From Desulfobacteraceae bacterium (GTDB lineage Bacteria > Desulfobacterota > DSM-4660 > Desulfatiglandales > Desulfatiglandaceae), in the NCBI GenBank assembly GCA_030589715.1, contig JAUUVE010000124.1, positions 1-6,401 on the forward strand: a DNA stretch of 6,401 nt, written 5' to 3'. The translations under genes and the position numbers were made by a program. This document shows, one piece after another, positions 1 to 5,328 of this stretch. The notes beneath the pieces were generated by a model. The model was not told where the DNA came from. It saw nothing but the letters and a program-made list of their open reading frames with translations, and ran no database searches. Each line of letters begins with the position of its first letter. Within the stretch, counting starts at the first letter, position 1.

Positions 1-1199
1 ATGACCATGTGATCGGATGAGACGAGTAACTCCCCGGGCTCCCCCAATGTAACAGGGTCCAGGGTCTCAGCATCCACGATCTTGACCCTCTTGCTGGCCA
101 CAATGGTTCCCACGCTCCTTGGTGGATTGTCAATGTCCACAGGGCACATGGATACACCGCCGCAGGTCTCGGTTGCACCATATCCCTGGTAGATGACCTT
201 GTGGAATTTTTCGTACCATCGCTTTCCCACCTCAACAGGAAGCACATCTCCTGCGCTGTACCAGTACTCCACCGAACTCAAATCATACTGGTCGAGCCGG
301 TCGTGGTCCAGGATCATGCGATAGAGGGTGGGCACGCCTATCATGGTCTTTGCCTTGAATCGCTTAATGGACTCCAGTGTGGCGTCAAGGTTGACTTTTG
401 GTTGCAGCATCAAGGTCCCACCCACCAGGAGGGTGCTGAGGCCGCAGGTCTGCCCCAGGATATGGAAGAGGGGGGCATTGCCCATTATAATATTTTGCTC
501 TGCCGGAAAGAGCGGGTCGCTCATCCTTATGTTCTCCTCGGCGCAGGTAAGAAAGAGGGCCTGATTGATGGGAACTCCCTTGGGGTACTTGGTTGTCCCA
601 CCCGTATAGAGGATTTCTACCACGGGGCTCCCCTCTTCCACCGGTCGTGGCAACTCCTTCTTTGCATTGCGGTAAGTGGATAGGAGCTTCCTGAAGGAAT
701 AGGTGTCCTTGTGATAGGCTATCTTCCCCTTAGGTATGACATCAAAGAGATGGCCAAAGCACCTCTTCCACCAGGGAAGAAGGTCGGCCATTCTGGTTAC
801 AATTATCTTTTTTAGGTTGGTTTCAGTTAATACATTTGTCACGTACCCGAAATTTGTGTCAGCGCAGATAATCGCCTCTGCTTCGCTATCATTGGCGATG
901 TACTTGAGGTCATAAGGGGTATAGATGGGGGTTATGGGAACGCTTACGCCACCCGTTCTCTGGATCCCCAGCCATGCGATCACCCACTGGATGCTGTTTG
1001 GGAGATAGATTATGATCCGCTGGCCTTGTCGGAGCCCCATATCTGCCAGGGCGGCGGCAAAACGTTCGGCCAGGGCCTTCAGCTTGAGATAAGAGTATTT
1101 GGTCCCCAGATATATAACCGCGGTGCTCTCCCCTCTCTTCTGGGCAACTGCCTCAAATGTGGAAAATATGGTGTGTCTATCCTTACCCCGATGTTGCAT
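1..1199 (-). CDS. AMP-dependent acyl-CoA synthetase/ligase (FadD-like), N-terminal part, cut by the window edge
   Basis: This encodes an ANL-superfamily adenylate-forming enzyme, which activates a carboxylic acid with ATP and then forms its CoA thioester in the cytoplasm. The 399 visible codons start at an ATG (1197-1199) with a GGTGA ribosome site at 1206-1210, six bases upstream. An in-frame TGA at 1206-1208 blocks a longer start. Motifs seen: phosphate-binding A3 loop YTGGTTKYPKG at residues 198-208, the APLFH segment at 242-246, and the A5 motif YGATET at 340-345 (adenine/Mg site). The C-terminal lid domain with the catalytic lysine lies beyond position 1, so roughly 130-170 residues are missing if it has the usual family length. 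The A3 loop is slightly unusual: Gly replaces the common Ser, and Lys replaces the Gly after TT. The family is clear, but the acid used (fatty, aromatic or other) cannot be read from the sequence. The gene follows a Liv-type importer and may activate what that system brings in. Confidence 0.93.
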   Translation of the reverse strand, partial: MQHRGKDRHTIFSTFEAVAQKRGESTAVIYLGTKYSYLKLKALAERFAAALADMGLRQGQRIIIYLPNSIQWVIAWLGIQRTGGVSVPITPIYTPYDLKYIANDSEAEAIICADTNFGYVTNVLTETNLKKIIVTRMADLLPWWKRCFGHLFDVIPKGKIAYHKDTYSFRKLLSTYRNAKKELPRPVEEGSPVVEILYTGGTTKYPKGVPINQALFLTCAEENIRMSDPLFPAEQNIIMGNAPLFHILGQTCGLSTLLVGGTLMLQPKVNLDATLESIKRFKAKTMIGVPTLYRMILDHDRLDQYDLSSVEYWYSAGDVLPVEVGKRWYEKFHKVIYQGYGATETCGGVSMCPVDIDNPPRSVGTIVASKRVKIVDAETLDPVTLGEPGELLVSSDHMV

Positions 1200-1257
1200 T
1201 AGAATTCACCGCAATCACTAAGATATGCTGTCATACAAGCCTGGAGTGTGCCAATTG

Positions 1258-1287
1258 ATGCAATCTCAGGACTTCACAAAATGTCAA
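1258..1287 (-). promoter_or_regulatory. Candidate promoter for the acyl-CoA ligase gene
   Basis: The minus strand carries a perfect TTGACA -35 box at 1282-1287. With an 18-base spacer the -10 would be TTGCAT (1258-1263), which matches the consensus at only three of six positions; with 17 bases it would be ATTGCA. The -35 box lies inside a small dyad (ACAAA 1276-1280 and TTTGT 1288-1292), and ATTG/CAAT arms (1254-1257, 1261-1264) flank the -10 area, so a regulator could bind here. The distance to the ligase ATG is about 60 bases. The poor -10 keeps confidence low. Nothing else clear is visible in the 190-base gap 1200-1389 apart from the hairpin listed separately. Confidence 0.3.
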
Positions 1288-1341
1288 TTTGTAAAATATC
1301 ATCAACTCCTCGGTTTCGTATGCAATAATAGTCCCCTTTCT

Positions 1342-1371
1342 AAAAAAGGCCGAGATTTTTTGCAACATCGG
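1342..1371 (-). terminator. Possible weak intrinsic terminator after livF
   Basis: Eighteen bases past the livF stop the minus-strand transcript can fold CCGAUGUU (1364-1371) with AAUCUCGG (1350-1357). This gives four pairs, one mismatch and three more pairs including a G-U. Two C residues and six U residues (1342-1347) follow. The U-run and position suit a terminator, but the stem is short and imperfect, so it may only reduce read-through into the ligase gene. Confidence 0.35.
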
Positions 1372-1389
1372 GGCTTATCTCCCATGGGA

Positions 1390-2136
1390 TCAAATTCCGA
1401 AGTAGGCTGCCTTTATCTCAGGGTTGTCCATAAGCTCTGCCCCTGTCCCGGTCAGTGTGAGCATCCCATTCTCAATGATATAACCCCTATCGATCATAGG
1501 AAGTATGGGCCGGGCAAACTGTTCAGTCATGAAGATGGTTATGCCAGACTCCCTCCTCAGATTCTGGATTGCTTTTACCAGTATGGTCTGCATCATGGGG
1601 CTTAGTCCCAGCAAGGGTTCGTCCAGAAGAAGAAGGGTCGGTTTGACAATAAGGGTCATTCCTATGGACAGCATCTGCTGTTCCCCCCCGCTCAGGAAGC
1701 CGGCCTTACGGCGGCGCAGTTGGGAGAGGGCCGGGAAAAGGGCAAAGACATATTGGGTCATCTCCTTTATCTCTGACTTCTTGGTTTGGTGGCCGGCTAT
1801 CTTTAGGTTTTCTGCCACATCACTTTCCGGAAATATGGGATGCCTCTCCCGGGCAAGGACAAGGCCCATCTTCACCCGATGGGACGGATGGGTATCCGTG
1901 ATATCTTTACCCTGGAAGATAATTTCTCCGTATATGGTTATTCTTTCTCCACCCTTACGCTGCTCCTTGATCTTCATGTCTATGATGAGCCCTGAAATAG
2001 TATTCATAAGGGTAGTCTTGCCCGCACTGTTGGACCCGATAACCCCTACTATCTCCCCCTCACTGACCTCCATGGAAAAATCGTTAAGGGCCAGTCCATT
2101 TTCGAAAAAGACCATCAAATCCTTTATTTGGAGCAT
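1390..2136 (-). CDS. livF: Liv-type ABC transporter ATP-binding subunit LivF
   Basis: One of the two cytoplasmic ATPases that power import through LivHM. The 248 residues are a single ABC domain: Walker A GSNSAGKT at 34-41, signature LSGGEQQM at 148-155, Walker B LLLLDEP at 168-174, and a TEQF switch region at 204-207. In that switch region Gln stands where most ABC proteins have His, as is usual in LivF (typically VEQN). The C-terminal pattern DRGYIIENG is also typical. The start ATG has an AGGA ribosome site at 2143-2146, six bases upstream. It is about ten residues longer than the usual 235-240, because of a charged insert at about residues 52-69 after Walker A. The Q-loop region reads LARERHPIF instead of the common VPEGRRIF. 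It lies downstream of livG in the same operon, separated by a hairpin-rich element. Family and subunit assignment are firm; the substrate is not. Confidence 0.95.
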   Translation of the reverse strand: MLQIKDLMVFFENGLALNDFSMEVSEGEIVGVIGSNSAGKTTLMNTISGLIIDMKIKEQRKGGERITIYGEIIFQGKDITDTHPSHRVKMGLVLARERHPIFPESDVAENLKIAGHQTKKSEIKEMTQYVFALFPALSQLRRRKAGFLSGGEQQMLSIGMTLIVKPTLLLLDEPLLGLSPMMQTILVKAIQNLRRESGITIFMTEQFARPILPMIDRGYIIENGMLTLTGTGAELMDNPEIKAAYFGI

Positions 2137-2151
2137 CTCGAATCCTGCTTA

Positions 2152-2334
2152 GTGCTTGACCGAAAACCTCGAAATATCGTTTTTGGTTTTACTCAGAAGT
2201 GTTGAACGTACTGAGATTTCTTTCTTAAATCCGCAACTCGCCCCGGTGAAATGGTCACGAATTATCGGGAATTTCACGGGGTAAACAATCCGCAATCCAA
2301 AATCGTGCCTGAACGTGACTTTTCGTTCCGGCAC
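2152..2334. repeat. MITE/REP-like multi-hairpin intergenic element between livG and livF
   Basis: The ends form an imperfect terminal inverted repeat: GTGCTTGACCGAAAA at 2152-2166 and, on the other strand, GTGCCGGAACGAAAA at 2320-2334, identical at 12 of 15 positions. Inside are successive dyads: ACCGAAAAC 2159-2167 with GTTTTTGGT 2179-2187; CTCAG 2192-2196 with CTGAG 2211-2215; CCCCGGTGAAAT 2241-2252 with ATTTCACGGGG 2271-2281 (one bulge); and GTGCC-GAACG 2305-2315 with CGTTC-GGCAC 2324-2334 (one mismatch). The element starts three bases after the livG stop and ends just before the livF ribosome site, so it fills almost the whole gap. No target-site duplication is evident. The minus strand is open for 62 codons here, but the predicted peptide follows the palindromes and resembles no family I know, so I do not call a gene. 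It could be a mobile repeat, an mRNA-stabilising structure, or both. Confidence 0.65.
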
Positions 2335-2337
2335 CAC

Positions 2338-3090
2338 TCACGCCTCCGTGCCCAGATAGGCCTTTTTGACCTCCTCGCTTTCCATTACCTCAGATGGTTT
2401 CCCGTCGGCTATCTTCTCGCCGTAGTTAAGGACAATAATCCTGTCGGCGATCCTGAAAAGCTCCTTCAATCGGTGTTCTATCATGATAATGGTCTTTCCC
2501 TCCATGCGGAGCTTTTCAATTATGGGGACGATGCTTGCCACTTCGGCCAGGCTCAGGCCTGAGAAGAGCTCATCCAGGATCAGAAGATCGGGCTGCAGGG
2601 CGATTGCCTTGGCCAATTCCAATCTCTTGAGATATCCCTGGGGAAGGACGCTGGCCACCTTATATGCCACAAAGGAGTCCCTCTCAAAACCTACCTCTTC
2701 CAAGAGGTCCAGGGCCACTGCATCTCGATCTCCATATCTCCCACCTGCCATCCCTTTGACCCTGGGTGAATATAGGGGAATAATCATATTTTTGAAGGCC
2801 GGGAGCTGATAAAAGGGCCTTACCATCTGAAATGTCCTGGCGATGCCAAGCCTGACCACCTTGTAAGGGGGCCGGCCGGTTATCTTCTTGCCCCTAAAAT
2901 AGACCTCACCCGCTGTTGGTTTTACAAAACCGGTTATCAGATTTACAACAGTAGTCTTTCCGGACCCATTAGGTCCAATAAGCCCCAGGAGCTCCCCCTC
3001 CATCAGCTCAAAATCGACCCCATTTACTGCCAGGACGCCACCAAACTGTTTGGAGATACCCGATACCTTAAGCAGGGGTGAAGGGCTCAT
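2338..3090 (-). CDS. livG: Liv-type ABC transporter ATP-binding subunit LivG
   Basis: The second cytoplasmic ATPase of the importer, pairing with LivF under LivHM. I chose the ATG at 3088-3090 (250 residues) because a GAGGTG ribosome site sits five bases upstream and because it overlaps the livM stop as ATGA, typical of translational coupling. An upstream in-frame ATG at 3106-3108 would add six residues but has no good ribosome site. Motifs, numbered from the chosen start: Walker A GPNGSGKT 39-46, Q-loop RTFQ 85-88, Walker B LLILDE 169-174, H-loop IEHRL with His206. The BCA_ABC_TP_C-type tail (EEVKKAYLG) confirms the Liv family. Two motifs are diverged: the signature reads LPQGYLKR (149-156) where LivG usually has LSYGQQRR, and Leu follows the Walker B Glu where Pro is usual. 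The catalytic Glu and signature Gly are kept, so activity is expected. Confidence 0.93.
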   Translation of the reverse strand: MSPSPLLKVSGISKQFGGVLAVNGVDFELMEGELLGLIGPNGSGKTTVVNLITGFVKPTAGEVYFRGKKITGRPPYKVVRLGIARTFQMVRPFYQLPAFKNMIIPLYSPRVKGMAGGRYGDRDAVALDLLEEVGFERDSFVAYKVASVLPQGYLKRLELAKAIALQPDLLILDELFSGLSLAEVASIVPIIEKLRMEGKTIIMIEHRLKELFRIADRIIVLNYGEKIADGKPSEVMESEEVKKAYLGTEA

Positions 3091-4091
3091 GCTTCCACCT
3101 CGACCCATCTCTCAAATTGATGGTATTTCCTGCGTATGTAGTGAAAAATCCCCTCTGGTAATGCAACGGTGAATACCACAAGAAACAGCCCGTAAAAGAC
3201 GATCCTGAGTCCGCCAAGCCCTCTTAGGATCTCTGAGAGGGGTACAAGAATAAAGGCCCCGAGCATGGGACCGGCAAGGGTGCCGGTTCCTCCCACCACA
3301 GCGGCTGCAATGGGAAGGATAGAATAGTCTAGCGCAAAGACAGGCATTCCTACAAACATATATACGTGGGTCATATAGGCACCTGCAAAGGCCCCCACAG
3401 AGCCGGCAATGAACAGGGCCTGTGCCTTGAACCAGTAAATGTTTATCCCTGCATTCATGACAGATCGGTCATTATCACTTATTCCTTTTAGGACCAGACC
3501 AAAATCAGACCCCATCAGACGTCGGGACCCAAAAAGGGCGGCCAAAAGGGCAAAAATGATCATATAGATTTCCACCCATTTGGAAGGGAGGGTACTTAGC
3601 CCACTTAGCCCCTCTGTCCCTCCGAAGATCTTTGTTGCCTCGACTATCCTCACGAGCATCAGGGGTAATATTAGGGTAACCATGGCGAAGTAGATCCCGC
3701 GCAATCTCAAGACCGGCAGGAGTAACAGGGTACAAAAAACCCCACCGACAATGGTAGCTATAGGGATTGTTATGAAGGGGGAAAGGCCCCAGGTATGATT
3801 CATTATACCGGCCAAATAGGCGCCCATCCCGAAAAAGAGGGCCTGGCCCAGGGATATCATCCCGCTCTGTGCCAGGATGTCCCAGCTAATGGCCAAGAGG
3901 GCAAACACAGATACAGAGAGCAGGACCTTCTGCCAATAGATACTCAGGACAAAAGACAAGACAATTAGACCCACTATCGGCAACAACCTGGGGGAGGCCA
4001 AATAGAGCATCTCCCTCCAGGAGCAGAGGGCAAAGATGTCTTCCGATCTTACCTTTATACCCCTATCTATTCTCTCTTTTCGCCTTTTCAT
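3087..4091 (-). CDS. livM: Liv-type ABC transporter permease subunit LivM
   Basis: One of two inner-membrane subunits forming the import channel. At 334 residues it sits in the usual range for short LivM proteins (about 290-340; the E. coli protein is longer). After a charged N-terminus, hydrophobic segments are seen at about 36-52, 55-72, 82-97, 105-126, 133-150, 174-188, 222-240, 253-282 and 294-311. Family landmarks are SGMISLGQALFFGMGAY (76-92), GGTEGLSGL (157-165), the cytoplasmic coupling stretch around KGISDNDRSVMNAGIN (202-217), and VVGGTGTLAGPMLGA (265-279). The called ATG (4089-4091) has GGAG only two bases away. Met28 (ATG at 4008-4010) has a strong GGAGG three bases upstream and would give 307 residues starting just before the first membrane segment, so the true start is open. 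The gene overlaps livG by four bases. Confidence 0.94.
   Translation of the reverse strand: MKRRKERIDRGIKVRSEDIFALCSWREMLYLASPRLLPIVGLIVLSFVLSIYWQKVLLSVSVFALLAISWDILAQSGMISLGQALFFGMGAYLAGIMNHTWGLSPFITIPIATIVGGVFCTLLLLPVLRLRGIYFAMVTLILPLMLVRIVEATKIFGGTEGLSGLSTLPSKWVEIYMIIFALLAALFGSRRLMGSDFGLVLKGISDNDRSVMNAGINIYWFKAQALFIAGSVGAFAGAYMTHVYMFVGMPVFALDYSILPIAAAVVGGTGTLAGPMLGAFILVPLSEILRGLGGLRIVFYGLFLVVFTVALPEGIFHYIRRKYHQFERWVEVEA
3096..3101 (-). promoter_or_regulatory. livG ribosome binding site deciding the start
   Basis: The minus strand reads GAGGTG here, five bases before the ATG at 3088-3090 and within the last codons of livM. The alternative ATG at 3106-3108 has only a GAGAG directly against it. 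Together with the four-base ATGA overlap with the livM stop, this favours the internal start. Confidence 0.65.
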
Positions 4092-4093
4092 CT

Positions 4094-4187
4094 CTCCAAT
4101 TTTCCCTTGCTTTTAGTTCAACCGGTTCCCACAGATTCCGCCTTCCCAATTCCGCATTCTCCTTCTCATATCCTTTCTTCCAATTCC
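4094..4187 (-). repeat. Short GGAATTGG-type imperfect repeats at the livH-livM junction
   Basis: Reading the minus strand, GGAATTGGAAG (4177-4187, inside the end of livH), GGAATTGGGAAG (4142-4153) and a weaker copy around AAAATTGGAGAG (4092-4103) follow one another. Between them lies AATGCGGAAT, another variation on the same AAT/GGAA theme. The 74-base spacer between livH and livM (4092-4165) has no strong hairpin or promoter. The last codons of livH are drawn from the same repeat, which may mean the end of the gene was shaped by repeat expansion. With such short units chance is a real alternative. Confidence 0.3.
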
Positions 4188-5038
4188 TTCTGCTTTCCAT
4201 AAATACCTGATGGTTTGATTATGAGTATACCCAGGATAGCCGCCAGCGGCACCAGCATTACCCAGTGGCTCCCCAGATAGGTCGCGGTGAAGGTCTCTGC
4301 ATAGCCAATCAGAAAAGATGCCATAACCACCCCACCTGTGGAGCCCAGGCCCCCGACAATACATACAGCCAAGGCGTTTATGAGGACGTCATAGCCATGT
4401 TCAACGGTAATGGTGCCTAAGGGCAATATGACTATGGCTGCTATTGCAGCATAGGCTGCGCCAAAGGATACGCTCAGGGCCGCCACTCGGTCAGAATTGA
4501 TGCCCAGGCTCAATGCCGTTCTCTCATCCTGTGCAATACCTCTGAAGCGCAGGCCAGTCCTGGTGTGGTGGGTAAAGAACCAGAGAAATCCTGTCAGGCC
4601 AATACCAATGATCACGATAAATATCCTTTGCATGTCAATGGTGACCTGGCCGATATCTATGCTGAAATCCACAAAGACCGGTAAGTTATATTCAAAACCG
4701 ATGAATCCCAGGTACTTGAGCAGTTCCAGGATGGCAAGACCGATTCCGAATGTGGCGATAACCTCGGAGAGCACCATGCCCTTGATTCTTTGCAGGACAA
4801 AGCGATACATTAAGGCCCCAAAGATGGCAGTCAAGAGGACCGAAAATATTACTGCCAGCATATATGGGAGGCCCAGTGAGTTGAATAAGATCCAGGCGAC
4901 GAATCCCGCAAGGATGTAAAGGGCACCGTAGGCAAAGTTTGCAATCCCACTGATGCCGAAGGTCAGATTGAAGCCAAGTGCCACCAGGGCCAGGATTATG
5001 CTATTGACAAAGCCGTATACTAGGGTGCTCAGGAGCAT
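4166..5038 (-). CDS. livH: Liv-type ABC transporter permease subunit LivH
   Basis: The second inner-membrane channel subunit, partner of LivM. Its 290 residues match the usual LivH length (about 285-310). Hydrophobic segments are seen at about 8-24, 35-53, 59-77, 93-113, 138-155, 186-206, 219-233, 236-252 and 258-275. Recognisable features are the N-terminal NLTFGISGIANFAYGALY (24-41), the cytoplasmic coupling region RGIAQDERTALSLGINSDRV (166-185), IVGGLGSTGG (227-236), and the C-terminal IIKPSGIYGK (273-282). The ATG at 5036-5038 begins directly before the first membrane helix, as expected. The nearest ribosome-like sequence, AGAGGA, is about 12 bases upstream and so rather distant, which suggests modest initiation. 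A terminator and a structured leader lie upstream, so it may be expressed at a lower level than the binding protein. Confidence 0.95.
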   Translation of the reverse strand: MLLSTLVYGFVNSIILALVALGFNLTFGISGIANFAYGALYILAGFVAWILFNSLGLPYMLAVIFSVLLTAIFGALMYRFVLQRIKGMVLSEVIATFGIGLAILELLKYLGFIGFEYNLPVFVDFSIDIGQVTIDMQRIFIVIIGIGLTGFLWFFTHHTRTGLRFRGIAQDERTALSLGINSDRVAALSVSFGAAYAAIAAIVILPLGTITVEHGYDVLINALAVCIVGGLGSTGGVVMASFLIGYAETFTATYLGSHWVMLVPLAAILGILIIKPSGIYGKQKELEERI

Positions 5039-5081
5039 CGAAAAAGGGCTTCCTCTGTTTTCTTATTCTAACAAAGCTTCG

Positions 5082-5110
5082 CCGCCCCGGCCCGTACCGA
5101 CCCGGGGCGG
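5082..5110. other. GC-rich inverted repeat in the livH leader
   Basis: CCGCCCCGG (5082-5090) pairs perfectly with CCGGGGCGG (5102-5110) around an 11-base loop. It is a strong 9-bp all-GC stem in an otherwise AT-rich leader, 43 bases before the livH ATG. No U-run follows on either strand, so it is not a standard intrinsic terminator. It could be an operator, an mRNA stability element, an end product of a repeat insertion, or a binding site for a dimeric regulator. Confidence 0.5.
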
Positions 5111-5159
5111 GCAAACGGACGAGTTGAGTAAAATAATACTCCATTGCTTGAAGCGACGT

Positions 5160-5198
5160 GATGCTGGATAAAAAACCTTTCTTATTTCATCCAGTATC
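5160..5198. other. Ten-base dyad in the binding protein-livH gap
   Basis: GATGCTGGAT (5160-5169) and ATCCAGTATC (5189-5198) form a 10-bp stem with one G-U (an A-C mismatch in the minus-strand transcript) around a 19-base AT-rich loop. A smaller dyad, GAGTA 5126-5130 with TACTC 5137-5141, lies nearer livH; on the minus strand its loop holds TATTAT, a -10-like sequence without a recognisable -35 box. The rest of 5111-5280 shows nothing else that I can name. The structure could be regulatory, but its function is unknown. Confidence 0.4.
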
Positions 5199-5274
5199 TG
5201 TCTGTTTCGTTCACGCAGATGAGTTACAAAAAATTGACTCAAATTTTAAGATCTTGGCCTATATAGATGGCTGG

Positions 5275-5317
5275 AAAAGGGCCCGTCCCCCGTGGACTTG
5301 ACCAAAGAGGACGGGCC
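5275..5317 (-). terminator. Intrinsic terminator hairpin after the binding-protein gene
   Basis: In the minus-strand transcript GGCCCGUCC pairs with GGACGGGCC (plus-strand arms 5280-5288 and 5309-5317), a perfect 9-bp GC-rich stem with a 20-base loop, followed by CUUUU (5275-5279). It starts 11 bases after the binding-protein stop codon. The U-run is short (four), so termination is probably partial. This would leave more transcript for the binding protein than for the permease and ATPase genes, an arrangement known in other ABC import operons. Confidence 0.7.
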
Positions 5318-5328
5318 TGGATATAGCC

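Noticed and set aside
201..683. Long plus-strand frames opposite the ligase, livF, livG, livH and binding-protein genes
   Set aside because: They lie antisense to well-supported genes, show no family motifs, and have the biased composition expected of shadow frames.
1380..1389. Perfect palindrome TCCCATGGGA just after the livF stop
   Set aside because: It has no loop and is only ten bases. It is likely chance, and the weaker hairpin with a U-run downstream is the better terminator candidate.
2149..2337. A 62-codon open frame on the minus strand between livG and livF
   Set aside because: It coincides with the hairpin-rich element, its sequence follows the palindromes, and I recognise no family or ribosome site. 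It is most likely an open frame by chance.
3091..3108. A six-residue longer LivG start at the ATG 3106-3108
   Set aside because: The internal ATG at 3088-3090 has a strong GAGGTG site at the right spacing and a four-base overlap with the livM stop, while the upstream ATG lacks a good site.
4113..4168. An 18-codon frame opening with ATGA at the livH stop (MRRRMRN...) that could be a small coupled peptide
   Set aside because: It is made of the local GGAATTGG-like repeats, continues a shadow frame of livH, and has no recognisable features.
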